Positions 1 to 8,232 of a stretch of 61,702 nt of DNA are shown piece after piece. The DNA is from Verrucomicrobiales bacterium (lineage in GTDB: Bacteria > Verrucomicrobiota > Verrucomicrobiia > Limisphaerales > UBA9464). The stretch is taken from contig JAIXZE010000197.1 in the NCBI GenBank assembly GCA_027489875.1, forward strand, positions 1 to 61,702, read 5' to 3'. The first letter of the stretch is position 1. Every line of letters starts with the position of its first letter. Both the position numbers and the translations under genes were made by a program. The notes below the pieces were generated by a model that saw nothing but the letters and a program-made list of their open reading frames with translations, was not told where the DNA came from and did not search any database.

Positions 1-14
1 ACTCCTGCCTTCCC

Positions 15-176
15 CTAAGCAGCAGCCCCCTTGGCGATCCTCTGGAAAGTCGCTTGTTTGATTCCTTGTCTAACCCTTACCACAAAATCCCAAGAAGCTG
101 ATATTTCAGCAAGGAATTTCTCCAGGTCATCTGTAGTCATATTTTGGCATCCGTAGATTTCAGTAAGGGAATCCAC
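15..176 (-). pseudogene. AT-rich small reading frame at the window edge, probable gene remnant
   Basis: A 53-codon frame runs from a GTG to a TAG and reads as a plausible acidic-then-basic protein tail (contains MTTDDLEKFLAEI and ends QRIAKGAAA). Its codons are AT-rich and lack the C-ending third positions of the neighbouring genes. The same frame continues upstream as far as a TAG near 298 but is broken by one TGA at 186-188, followed by TGG; an internal ATG lies at 138-140. I do not recognise a family. It may be a decayed foreign gene, or a small real gene starting at the ATG. The composition contrast is direct; the remnant reading is inference. Confidence 0.3.
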
Positions 177-308
177 TATTTCCCATCAGAGTATCCCTGA
201 GGGTGCATATTTCGAAATCATGAGGATTTGATTGGAGTCGGATGTAATGGATCCAATTGAAATTGAGATTGTTATGCCGAATAAATGGGAGACCCCCTAC
301 AGAAACCC
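177..308. other. Low-GC non-coding stretch
   Basis: This stretch is noticeably richer in A and T than the rest of the window. It holds the upstream part of the broken frame described at 15-176. No promoter, RNA gene or terminator is evident. Confidence 0.3.
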
Positions 309-548
309 CTACATCTCGCGAGCGGAGACGGCGATCTTGATGACCAAGGGGGATTGGGGAAGCCTCCGGACGTTGGCTTCGGCGACTGGGGTGGTGGGGC
401 AGCGTCCGAGGGACTGGATGGGCCGGCGGATTGCGGCGATGAGGGCAGAGGCGGTAGGCTTGCTGGAGCGGGGGAACTGGCCACCGATGGCAACGAGGTC
501 GTTTTTGCGAGTGGGCGTGAGCTTCCCTTCAGTGACCTCGCCCCCCAT
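309..548 (-). CDS. Small hypothetical protein downstream of cinA
   Basis: A 79-residue basic protein of unknown function. Its ATG lies 15 bases after the cinA stop codon, and a GGAGG ribosome-binding site sits about 9 bases ahead of it, which suggests co-transcription with cinA. Third codon positions are strongly biased to C, as in the confident genes of this window, and this separates it from the overlapping plus-strand frame. There is no signal peptide, membrane helix or motif I recognise. It could be a lineage-restricted small protein or a fortuitous frame; the ribosome-binding site and codon bias tilt towards real. Confidence 0.4.
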   Translation of the reverse strand: MGGEVTEGKLTPTRKNDLVAIGGQFPRSSKPTASALIAAIRRPIQSLGRCPTTPVAEANVRRLPQSPLVIKIAVSAREM

Positions 549-563
549 TGCCCTTGCCTCCGC

Positions 564-1841
564 CTACGCCCACGCCTGCCCCGTCGCTGCCTTGCGCAGC
601 AGTGCCGCCATGGCCTGTTGGGCGGTGATGTACTTGAAGGTCTCGCGATCGAAGGCGTTGAGCATCTTCCTCACCTCCACCCCACCGGGGCCCGCGACCG
701 CAATGAACACCGTCCCCACCGGCTTCCCCGGAACGGCACCACCGGGTCCGGCAATGCCCGTCACCGCGATGGCAAAATCAGCCCCCGTGACCCGAAGCAC
801 CCCTTCCGCCATGGCCCGCGCCACCGGTTCGCTTACGGCGCCATGTTCCACCAGCAGCGAACGCGGCACGCCCAGGAAGGATTCCTTCGCCTCGTTCGCG
901 TAGGTGACCAAAGCGGCCCGCAACACGGCCGACGCGCCGGGAACGTTCGTCACACGATTCGCGATATGCCCGCCGGTGCAGGATTCCGCCAATGCCAGCG
1001 TCAACCCACGCCCAGAAAAGTCCCGAACCAACACCGCCTCCAAAGTCTCGTCGTCCACCCCGAAGATGTAACTCCCCGCTACGGCACGTGTCCGACGCTC
1101 CGCTTCGGCCACGGTCGCTTGCGCTTCGGGACCACGTGCAACGAACCGCACGTCCACCTCACCCACCCGGGCGCAGAAGCCGAGGTCCATCCCCGCAGCG
1201 ACGAGATCCTTCAACGGCGCATCCAGGAGTTCCTCCATGTACGATTCACCCAGCCCTGTCGTCTTGAGCGTCCGGCAGGCAAACCCACCGCTCCGAGGAA
1301 ACCGCTGGTCCAACCGCGGCAACATTTCGTCCAGCACCATGGGCCGTAGTTCACGTGGCGGTCCGGGCAGCATCACCAGCCAGGTCGGACGGCTATCGGG
1401 CCGGAACGGATTCGGGTCCAGCCACAGCGCCAATCCCGGCGCGGTCCCATGACGGTTCACCAGGACCTCAGCACCGTCCGGCACCATCGCCTCCACCTTC
1501 GTGCGTGCCGGCACCGGCCGGTTCCGCCCTTCGAAGTAGCTGCGGATCTGGGCTTCGACAGCGGGATCATGCTTCAACGTGCGACCCAGCATCGACGCGA
1601 CCAACTCGCGGGTGCGGTCGTCACAGGTGGGTCCCAGCCCCCCGGTGGTAATCACCCAATCGGCGCGAGAGAGACCCTCCCTCACCGCTGCGACCAGCGC
1701 CTCTGGATCATCCGAGATGGCGACCTGGCGATCCACGGTGTAGCCCCGGTCCGCCAGCGTCCGGCAAATCCATTGCTGGTGGGTGTTCAGTACCCGGCCG
1801 AGCATCAGTTCGGAACCGGTATTGACGAGTTCGATGGTCAC
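564..1841 (-). CDS. cinA: CinA family protein (nicotinamide-nucleotide amidohydrolase type)
   Basis: A two-domain CinA protein of about 425 residues. The N-terminal MoaB/Mog-like fold (COG1058) shows TGSELMLG near the start and TTGGLGPTCDDRTRE around residue 65. The C-terminal CinA domain shows ALAESCTGGHIA and the AVTGIAGPGGAVPGKPVGTV stretch typical of the pyridine-nucleotide deamidase. Known members deamidate NMN in NAD recycling and/or hydrolyse ADP-ribose. The GTG at 1841 starts exactly where the conserved ELVNTGSE strand begins; an upstream ATG at 1976 would add 45 residues with no family match. A small gene at 309-548 follows closely. Length is normal. Confidence 0.9.
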   Translation of the reverse strand: MTIELVNTGSELMLGRVLNTHQQWICRTLADRGYTVDRQVAISDDPEALVAAVREGLSRADWVITTGGLGPTCDDRTRELVASMLGRTLKHDPAVEAQIRSYFEGRNRPVPARTKVEAMVPDGAEVLVNRHGTAPGLALWLDPNPFRPDSRPTWLVMLPGPPRELRPMVLDEMLPRLDQRFPRSGGFACRTLKTTGLGESYMEELLDAPLKDLVAAGMDLGFCARVGEVDVRFVARGPEAQATVAEAERRTRAVAGSYIFGVDDETLEAVLVRDFSGRGLTLALAESCTGGHIANRVTNVPGASAVLRAALVTYANEAKESFLGVPRSLLVEHGAVSEPVARAMAEGVLRVTGADFAIAVTGIAGPGGAVPGKPVGTVFIAVAGPGGVEVRKMLNAFDRETFKYITAQQAMAALLRKAATGQAWA

Positions 1842-2315
1842 GCACGCCCACTGTGCGCCGAAAAGGTCGCAGGGCAAACCCCGCACGGATGCCGCAGGAA
1901 AGAAAGGACAGGGGTGCCCCACTGTAGGCAAGGCACCCCTGACCAGACCCCCGACCATCGATGAAGTTGCCCACATCCACGGCCGGTTGAGCCCGATCCA
2001 GAACAGTCACCGATCCGCCACTCCAACCAACACACAAGCAGCGACGAACCGGCCGTACTCCTCTTTTCTGTCCCGGACCAGACGAAGCCGGAGCCAGTCT
2101 CGAGGACCAGTCCAGCAGCACCCGCGGGCTTGGACCCCCATCCTCACCCGCAGGCAACACCCACTATCCCTCCCCGTACGAGGGACTCAAGCCGGAGTTG
2201 TGGACTTTGTTTGTCCATGTCCACGGGCACGCCCACAGGTTTGAGCGCGCCTTGCCCATCGACCGCAGCCCGTCGATAGTGCCCTCACAACGCGATCACC
2301 TATTCGATCCTCCCG
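1842..2315. other. Intergenic region between divergent cinA and 2316 genes
   Basis: About 470 bases with no frame showing family similarity or the local codon bias. Both flanking genes point outwards, so it should carry their promoters, but I see no clear -35/-10 pair. Confidence 0.4.
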
Positions 2316-2516
2316 ATGAACTGGCAAACTCCCACCGCACTCGCCGTCGTCGTCCTGACAGCGGCGGCCTTTGCCTGGCCACGTCTGCGGCCGCGCCGTT
2401 GGACCTTCGCCAAGGATTCCCCCTGCGGCTGTGGCAGCTCCCGTTCCTCCCGCCCCGAGGGACTGGTCGTCTCGGGACGCCGCGGCGAAACGCCCCGCAT
2501 CACCTTGAAGCCATGA
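2316..2516 (+). CDS. Small Cys-rich single-pass membrane protein
   Basis: A 66-residue protein with one N-terminal membrane helix (about residues 8-22, ALAVVVLTAAAFAW), then a basic stretch (RLRPRR) and a CGCG cluster. This layout resembles FeoB-associated Cys-rich membrane proteins (PF12669 type), though the tail after the cysteines is longer and polar. Its stop overlaps the ATG of the next gene (ATGA at 2513-2516), so the two are probably translationally coupled. No feoB is present nearby. The role is unknown; metal binding through the cysteines is inference. Confidence 0.6.
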   Translation: MNWQTPTALAVVVLTAAAFAWPRLRPRRWTFAKDSPCGCGSSRSSRPEGLVVSGRRGETPRITLKP

Positions 2517-3304
2517 CCCACCGCCTCCCTGCCCGCCGCTGGATTCGGGCTTCCTCCGCGTTGCTGGCGGTCCTTTGCTGGGCAACGACCGGACTCGCAC
2601 AGGACCCAATGCTCGCTCGACAGCGGGAACAGGGCTCCCGGCTTGCCCTTGAACTGCGGAGCCAGAAACCCGCCGAGAACCTCACCAATTCAGGCACCCT
2701 GCGCATCCGTGACCCAAAAGGCCGCCGGCGCGAACTCCCGGTCACCATCGTCACCCTTGTCGACGACCAGCGCTGGCAGGTCCGTTACGAAGCCCATCCC
2801 ACCCAGTCCAACGCGCCCATCGAGTCCCTCACCGTTTCGTTCTCCACGAACGCAGCTCCGCGCTACGAACTCGCCCGTTCCGAACCCAACGCCCCGATGG
2901 CTGCGCCGCCCAGGACCATCGGACCCGATGCCTCCGCTGAACCCTTCGCCCAGACCGATTTCTGGTTCTGTGATCTGGGACTGGAGTTCCTTCACTGGCC
3001 CGATCAACGCCTCATCAAGGAGGAACTCAGCAATGGCCGACTCTGCTGGGCCCTCGACAGCTTCAACCCGTCCACCAACGGGTACGCCAGCGTCCGATCC
3101 TGGGTGGATGCCGAGTTCCATGCCCTTCTGCGCGCGGAGGCCTACGATCGCCAACGCCGGAAGGTGAAGGAATTCTCCACCGGCAGCTTCCGCCAGGTCA
3201 CCACCCGCGAGGGCCGCGATCTCTGGATGCTGAAGGACATCCGCATCCGGGATGAGTTCCGGGATACCCGAACGGAGCTGATCTACGACCTGCCCGAGGA
3301 GTGA
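2513..3304 (+). CDS. LolA-like outer-membrane lipoprotein-sorting protein
   Basis: A 263-residue exported protein with an N-terminal signal peptide (about residues 1-28: basic RLPARRWIR, hydrophobic ALLAVLCWATTGLA, then Q). The C-terminal half resembles the PF17131-type LolA-like domain: a conserved strand beginning YASVRSWVDAEF and a final strand pattern WMLKDIRIRD near the end. Proteins of this family are periplasmic and thought to carry lipoproteins or other hydrophobic cargo. The ATG overlaps the stop of the preceding small membrane protein. Family assignment is by pattern; the specific cargo is unknown. Confidence 0.7.
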   Translation: MTHRLPARRWIRASSALLAVLCWATTGLAQDPMLARQREQGSRLALELRSQKPAENLTNSGTLRIRDPKGRRRELPVTIVTLVDDQRWQVRYEAHPTQSNAPIESLTVSFSTNAAPRYELARSEPNAPMAAPPRTIGPDASAEPFAQTDFWFCDLGLEFLHWPDQRLIKEELSNGRLCWALDSFNPSTNGYASVRSWVDAEFHALLRAEAYDRQRRKVKEFSTGSFRQVTTREGRDLWMLKDIRIRDEFRDTRTELIYDLPEE

Positions 3305-3689
3305 CCACCAATTCCTCCTTGGCACGGCACAGCGGCAACGTCCGGAACAGCCCCAGAAAAAAAGTCGCAGGAAAACTTGAACAAAACCGGATCCTCAGCC
3401 ATCTGTTTCACCGTTGCCGGCGCGAAAGCCTCGGTAACACCGAAGAAAACATCAGAAGTTGGGTTGGTCCGGAGTCGGGTTGGTCCGGTTTTCCTCGGGT
3501 TCTTTGAAGTAGGATGAAGTTTTCGGTTCGGCTCGGTGCTGGGTCTTACAGCCCGCCCAAGTTGTACCACACGTTTTCCAGGGCGCCGTTGTTCAGTTCC
3601 CTGGGATCTCTACATAATCCTACTGAACTATTCTTGAAAATTCCCCGGAGCGTACGGTCATCCTCTGACTGGCGCACCGGTTTGATCTG
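3305..3689. other. Long intergenic region ending at a strong terminator; possible small RNA
   Basis: No coding frame here shows the local codon bias. The stretch contains a 12-bp direct repeat GGGTTGGTCCGG at 3461-3472 and 3477-3488. The very strong terminator at 3690-3737 lies about 390 bases after the preceding stop codon. That suggests either a long 3' UTR or an independent small RNA ending there. I could not match it to 6S, tmRNA, SRP or RNase P signatures by eye. Confidence 0.3.
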
Positions 3690-3737
3690 AGCACCCCGGT
3701 TCTGGATTTAAAACCCAGAACCGGGGTGTTCTTTTTT
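3690..3737 (+). terminator. Strong Rho-independent terminator
   Basis: A perfect 14-bp stem (CACCCCGGTTCTGG at 3692-3705 and its complement at 3715-3728) is extended by a G-T and an A-T pair, encloses a 9-base AT-rich loop, and is followed by CTTTTTTC. It works for plus-strand transcripts. The T-run is on one side only. Confidence 0.88.
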
Positions 3738-3847
3738 CATCCGTGATCATCCGATCACCCGGTAAGCTCGCCCGTTCCCTCTGCACACGCCCTGGATGCA
3801 CTCACGATCGGGAGCGTCGTCGTCGTCGCCTGGGATGGCAGTCGACG

Positions 3848-4252
3848 TCAGCGTCCCAGCAAACGCTGCACAAAGGACGTCACGGAAGACAACTCCACGT
3901 CCCCGGAGCGCTGCACCCGCACGATGTGCCGCTCCCCAACGCTGGGATCCACCACGCCCCCCTTCCAGACGGGCGCATTGGTGGAGTCGATGAACAACTG
4001 GATCTCGGTGGTCTCCACCAATCCTCGAAGGTTCAACCGAACCGAGGCCTCGTCGGCGACATCCTTGAACCGCGCAGATTTTCCGCACGCCATCACCACC
4101 AGCACGGGCCAGTTCGTCCCGGTTTCGTTGTAGACCACCACCCGCGCCGCCTCCGACCGCACCGACGTCGCCCACCCCGTACCCGCCAAAATCAACAGCG
4201 CTGCTGCGGGAATCCAGACACGCTTGTGGGTCCACCATCGGTCTCGCGCCAT
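3848..4252 (-). CDS. Hypothetical exported or membrane-anchored protein
   Basis: A 134-residue protein with an N-terminal hydrophobic segment (about residues 11-27, VWIPAAALLILAGTGWA) preceded by basic residues, so it is either secreted or anchored. The remainder looks beta-rich and ends SSVTSFVQRLLGR. The ATG at 4252 puts the hydrophobic segment at the N-terminus; a longer version starting at 4330 would bury it. I do not recognise a family. The gene stands alone, upstream of and facing away from the strong terminator at 3690. Confidence 0.6.
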   Translation of the reverse strand: MARDRWWTHKRVWIPAAALLILAGTGWATSVRSEAARVVVYNETGTNWPVLVVMACGKSARFKDVADEASVRLNLRGLVETTEIQLFIDSTNAPVWKGGVVDPSVGERHIVRVQRSGDVELSSVTSFVQRLLGR

Positions 4253-4483
4253 GCCTTCGCATCCTGTCGAAGTTGGATCCTCCTGAACAGCCCCCTCCCA
4301 CCCCAGCCTTCGTGCGCCCGCAGGGTTCAAGGGAGTGGGAATCCAGAAACAGCGACTCAGCCCAACAACCGCTTCAACGCCTCGCGGGCAGCATCGGCCC
4401 GGGAATCACCCCCACCCGCCCCCGACCAGACCCTGCGCGCCATCCAGTGCTGCTCACGCGCTGTTTGGCTACGTTCAAGACTC

Positions 4484-4522
4484 AAACCCGGGAGGGCGGC
4501 TCCGCAGCCCGCCTCCCGGGTT
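4484..4522 (-). terminator. Hairpin after the fasciclin gene, probable terminator
   Basis: An 11-bp perfect stem (AACCCGGGAGG at 4485-4495 with CCTCCCGGGTT at 4512-4522) lies just past the stop of the minus-strand fasciclin gene. On that strand it is followed by only a short TTTGAG, so termination may be weak or Rho-assisted. Confidence 0.45.
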
Positions 4523-4538
4523 GCCAGTGCGCTGCACC

Positions 4539-6035
4539 TCAACGACGAAGCCGGAAGAACTGATTCTCCGCCGTGGATGGCACGGTCACCTTCCGGACCC
4601 CATCCGCGACCACCACGGGTACCGTGACCGCACTCCATGGCCCGCTGGGTACCGACGCCGATTCCAGCACGGGCGCGACACCCTCACGGGCCGGCCACAC
4701 CACAGTGGCCTGACCACCGAGGACCACGACGGACAACTGGAGATCCTCGAGCCCGAATCCACCACCCGGCAGGATCACTTCGTCGATGACGTGGATCACT
4801 CCATTCAGGGCCTCGACATCCGTGGCCAGGACACCGGCCTGATTGATGCGTGCACCACCAGCAAGTGAGATCTGCAAGGGCGCTCCCTGCAGGGTGGAAA
4901 GGGTTCCGGCGCGCAAATCCCCCGCACGGACCCGAGGCCCAGCGTGTACGTGGTAGAGCAGGATGTGACGCAACCGGTTCGTGTCCGCCAAGAGTGCATC
5001 GATCGTTCCCGGCGGCAGCTTCGCAAAGGCCGCATTGTTCGGCGCGAACACCGTGAACGGACCCGATGCCTTCAACGCATCCACCAGACCGGCTGCCTGC
5101 AATGCGGTCACCAACGTGCTGAAATCAGGATTGGCAGCCGCAACCGCTACCAGGTCCGGCGGCGGCAAGAGGACGGAATCAATCACATGCACCACCCCAT
5201 TGGCAGCCTCTACGTCGGCGGCGATCACGCCGGAATCATTCACCTTCACCCCACCGGTCAGGTTCACCCGAACGGCCGCCCCCTGGACCGTGGGCACCGC
5301 ACCCGCCACCAGATCCGTGCTCCGTACACGATTCCGAACCACATGATAGAGCAGGACCTGACGCAACTTCGCGGGGTCAGCCAGCAAACCTTCCACTGTT
5401 CCCGACGGCAACTTCGCAAACGCAGCATTGTTCGGGGCAAACACCGTGAACGGTCCGGCCCCAGCAAAGAAGTCTGCCAACCCAGCCGCCTGCACCGCTG
5501 CGAGCAATGTCGAGAAGTCCGGATTCCCAGCCACCAGTTCCACCAAACCCGCCGGAGGCAGGATCACACTGTCGATCACGTGGATCACGCCATTGTCGGC
5601 GATCACATCCGGAGCCAACACGCTGGCACCGTCGATCTTCACGCCCCCTTCCAGCGCCAACCGCGCCGCCGCTCCCTGCACCGTGACCAATGGTCCAGCG
5701 GTCAACGTCGACGCCGTCCTCCGTCCCGGCACCACGTGATAGAGCAGGACCTGACGAAGATTTGCTGGGTTGGCCAGCAATCCCTCCACCGTTCCCGCTG
5801 GCAGTTTCGCGAACGCGGCGTTGTTTGGCGCGAACACGGTCAATGGACCGGGACCCGCCAACGTTTCCGCCAAACCGGCCGCCTGCACCGCCGCAACCAG
5901 GGTCGAAAAGTCCGGGTTGCCCGCCGCAATCTCCACAAGGGTCGCTGCCCGCGTCCGGACCGTCGCCCCTGCCATTCCCAACACCAGCAGGAGGATCAGC
6001 CATCCTGCCTGGATTCCATGCTTCACGGTTTTCAT
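4539..6035 (-). CDS. Secreted protein with three fasciclin (FAS1) domains
   Basis: A 498-residue exported protein. A signal peptide covers about residues 1-31 (KTVKHGIQAGW, then LILLLVLGMAGA). Three FAS1 repeats follow, each carrying VFAPNNAAFAKLP and a later LLYHV motif plus GVIHVID or GVVHVID near the domain end; they start around residues 32, 165 and 300. The last 70 residues form a small module with a VVWPA strand, a later LESASVPSGPW and the terminal FFRLRR seen on many exported verrucomicrobial proteins. FAS1 domains mediate adhesion, so a cell-surface or matrix role is likely. ATG 6035 is chosen because it begins the signal peptide. The three repeats are very similar, suggesting recent duplication. 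Confidence 0.88.
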   Translation of the reverse strand: MKTVKHGIQAGWLILLLVLGMAGATVRTRAATLVEIAAGNPDFSTLVAAVQAAGLAETLAGPGPLTVFAPNNAAFAKLPAGTVEGLLANPANLRQVLLYHVVPGRRTASTLTAGPLVTVQGAAARLALEGGVKIDGASVLAPDVIADNGVIHVIDSVILPPAGLVELVAGNPDFSTLLAAVQAAGLADFFAGAGPFTVFAPNNAAFAKLPSGTVEGLLADPAKLRQVLLYHVVRNRVRSTDLVAGAVPTVQGAAVRVNLTGGVKVNDSGVIAADVEAANGVVHVIDSVLLPPPDLVAVAAANPDFSTLVTALQAAGLVDALKASGPFTVFAPNNAAFAKLPPGTIDALLADTNRLRHILLYHVHAGPRVRAGDLRAGTLSTLQGAPLQISLAGGARINQAGVLATDVEALNGVIHVIDEVILPGGGFGLEDLQLSVVVLGGQATVVWPAREGVAPVLESASVPSGPWSAVTVPVVVADGVRKVTVPSTAENQFFRLRR

Positions 6036-6249
6036 CGAAGTGAGGTTTCTTGAGTTTGCCAAGGCGCCCGAATCCGCCGGATGCAGCACACCCACTCAGG
6101 TGCAACCGTCCTGCGGCCGACCCGGACGCCCAGATCCGGGCCATCAGGGCGTGGACCTTGAGAGCGGTGTGGATGCACCGCGAAAGAGGTTCAGACGCTG
6201 ATGGAGGTTCCGGCTTCCGCGCGCCGGCGGCGTCTCAGTTCATTGGGTT

Positions 6250-6828
6250 CTACAAAAAGCTTTCGCGGACCGATCGGAGGTTCAGTACCCACACGGAAAC
6301 GGCCGCTCCCAGGAAGAGCACCGGGAACCAACCCACCGCGAACGGCAACACGACCCCGCCCTGCCCCGCAGCGAAGGCACTGAGTCCCATGACCACAGCA
6401 ACGCCGGCCAGATAGCCCACCATCCAACGCCGCCCCATCTCACGGAGCCGCAACAATCCCAGCGCCATCGCGCAACTGGTCAACCCAACCACCAGGCAGC
6501 TGCTGATCGTGACGTAGGTCGGTTCCACATGCGTGCAAAGCCTCCCCAAACAGGCCAAACCGAACCCTGCCCAGACGCCCACAAGCCAACGCACCGTCCG
6601 TGGCACCCGACGCCGTCCCCAAACCGGATCGAGCGTCATCACGGTCATCTGTCCCGCCACGTCGCGCAGGTCTCCAAAATCCTCCAGCGTCCGACGACGC
6701 GCCTCTGCTTCGTCGCAACCCGCCGCCAGATGCCCCTCCAACCGCGACAGCAGATGGTCCTCCAGCTCCGCAGCGACTTCCGGAGGCAGACCTGCAAGTT
6801 CCCCTTCAAAACGTGTTTTCATCATCAC
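6250..6828 (-). CDS. HAAS-domain membrane protein (permease-prefix type)
   Basis: A 192-residue membrane protein. The first 70 residues match the HAAS/permease-prefix helical domain (LPPEVAAELEDHLLSRLEGH, then EAEARRRTLEDFGD). Four hydrophobic helices follow, roughly residues 78-95, 105-122, 135-150 and 158-178. Such proteins usually sit beside a PadR regulator. Here the PadR gene ends 27 bases upstream in the same direction, so the two form an operon. The function is thought to be an anti-regulator or membrane-sensing partner of PadR; this is inference from the common pairing. Confidence 0.75.
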   Translation of the reverse strand: MMMKTRFEGELAGLPPEVAAELEDHLLSRLEGHLAAGCDEAEARRRTLEDFGDLRDVAGQMTVMTLDPVWGRRRVPRTVRWLVGVWAGFGLACLGRLCTHVEPTYVTISSCLVVGLTSCAMALGLLRLREMGRRWMVGYLAGVAVVMGLSAFAAGQGGVVLPFAVGWFPVLFLGAAVSVWVLNLRSVRESFL

Positions 6829-6855
6829 CCGTTTGCTTTGGTTTGGTTCAAACGA

Positions 6856-7197
6856 TCACGCATTGGACGGCAGAGGCTCAAAGATCCGCGCCATCAGGAA
6901 CTGGATGGTCTCCCACTGCCGCCGTTCCTCCCGCAACGCGACATCCGCGGAAGGAGACAGTTGGTAATACTTCCGCTTTCGCCCCGTCTCGGATTCCCCC
7001 CACCGCGCCACGATCAACCCCTGCTCCTCGAGGCGATGCAGGATCGGATAGAGCATGCCATCGGTCCAAACGACCTCGTCATTCGATAGTTCCCGGACCT
7101 TCTGGATGATGGCGTACCCGTAGCTTTCGCCACCCCGGAGCAATCCGAGGATGATGGGGGTGGCCGAGGCGGCCACGAGGTCCTTGCTGATTTTCAT
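6856..7197 (-). CDS. PadR family transcriptional regulator
   Basis: A 113-residue winged-helix repressor. The family pattern is clear: ATPIILGLLRGGESYGYAI near the N-terminus, WTDGMLYPILHRLEEQGLI for the recognition helix and wing, then a wing with GRKRKYYQLSP. The short C-terminal helix indicates the small PadR-s2 subgroup. ATG 7197 (MKISKDL) is favoured; two in-frame ATGs upstream add 5-14 residues. It heads an operon with the HAAS membrane protein and probably autoregulates. The ligand is unknown. Confidence 0.85.
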   Translation of the reverse strand: MKISKDLVAASATPIILGLLRGGESYGYAIIQKVRELSNDEVVWTDGMLYPILHRLEEQGLIVARWGESETGRKRKYYQLSPSADVALREERRQWETIQFLMARIFEPLPSNA

Positions 7198-7282
7198 GGC
7201 GTCAACATGCATTGAAGTTCTAGGCATGCAAGGAACCAAAATCCGCGCCTGTCAGAAAATGGGGCGAAATGGAGAACCAACT

Positions 7283-7933
7283 CTACGAGGAACCCACGCG
7301 TTTCCCATCCAACAGATCTGTCACCGATGCACACCACTCCCGCTCCCCAAACCGAATCACCAAACCCGAATCCGCCACCGTTCCAACCCGCACAGCTGCC
7401 GCCCCGAGGATTCTCGCCTGTTTCAGCACCCGCCCTGCATCTTCACCCCGCACCGTGACCAACACGCGGTCCGGCCTTTCCCCGAAAAGCTCCTCTTCCA
7501 GGACCACCGCCGACCCGGCGGCCGGCATCCACTGGAGGACAACACCGAGGGATTCGGCCGAAGCTGACTCACCTGGTGGCCGGACCAGACAATCCACCGC
7601 AGCAACCAGAAGGCCACCTTGCCCACATCGGCGGGCGCTCCGGATAACCCCCTCCAGCACCAATCCGGCGAGCGTTGTCCGCAGGATTGAGCCCCCTTCA
7701 GCCGCCCCCTCGCCCATCGGCCCGGACACCACAAGCACGGCGTCGCCCGCGGACTGGAACCGACCTGGAGGACAGACCGCCCCGTCCTCGACCCAAGGTG
7801 CCACCATCGTCTGCATGCCTGGGTCCACCGCCGCGACCGCCTGAAGGCCGCCAAGCGCCGACAGGATCCGCTGCAGCTGTGGCATCGGATCCAATGGCTC
7901 GGCCTGCGCGGGTTGCGTCGATGATTCCTTCAT
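7283..7933 (-). CDS. Stand-alone PurL C-terminal (AIRS_C)-like protein
   Basis: A 216-residue protein resembling the second AIR-synthase C-terminal half of PurL. It has a GDAVLVVSGPMGEG-like strand and loop, an EGVIRSARRCGQGGLLVA segment matching the PurL VRSAHDVSDGGLAVA region, and VVLEEELFGERPDRVLVTV matching the LFGE...R.LV strand. The end (residues about 180-216) fits the AIRS_C tail. The D/S of the PurL HDVSDGG motif are not conserved and the ATP-binding half is absent, so it is unlikely to be a complete FGAM synthase. The resemblance is by eye and needs a profile search. It is divergent from the AIM24 gene. Confidence 0.5.
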   Translation of the reverse strand: MKESSTQPAQAEPLDPMPQLQRILSALGGLQAVAAVDPGMQTMVAPWVEDGAVCPPGRFQSAGDAVLVVSGPMGEGAAEGGSILRTTLAGLVLEGVIRSARRCGQGGLLVAAVDCLVRPPGESASAESLGVVLQWMPAAGSAVVLEEELFGERPDRVLVTVRGEDAGRVLKQARILGAAAVRVGTVADSGLVIRFGEREWCASVTDLLDGKRVGSS

Positions 7934-8232
7934 GGAGGGGCAAAGTCTGGAGACTGCAGCATCAAGTTTGAAGCCTTGAGGGGACACGGGAACTGCCTAC
8001 TGGGAATTGGCAAGGCCCGTTGGAGGCGGCGTGCCCTCCCGCGGCGCTTTTGCCAACCACGCCGGATGATGTCACGCAGCCTTCAATGCTTCTGGAGACT
8101 GGCCGATTTCCGAGAATGCCGGGAATCCTCACCCGTCTTGCTCCCAGCCTTCAAACTTGAACCTTCGAACTTCAAACTTCCCCCCATTCCTCCACTGGCA
8201 CACGGCGGGAATCAGTGCAGTCTACCCGCACC

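Noticed and set aside
232..903. A plus-strand frame of 223 codons at the left edge
   Set aside because: Its second half is antisense to cinA and third positions are G-rich rather than C-rich; the opposite frame at 309-548 has the better signals.
4357..4638. A 93-codon minus-strand frame overlapping the end of the fasciclin gene
   Set aside because: It overlaps a confident gene in another frame and includes the terminator hairpin; no ribosome-binding site or motif.
8149..8190. Repeated TTCAAACTT / GAACTTCAA words before the AIM24 gene, with a similar word near 7965
   Set aside because: They resemble a short simple-repeat motif and do not form a regular array; no CRISPR spacing or repeat length is present anywhere in the window.
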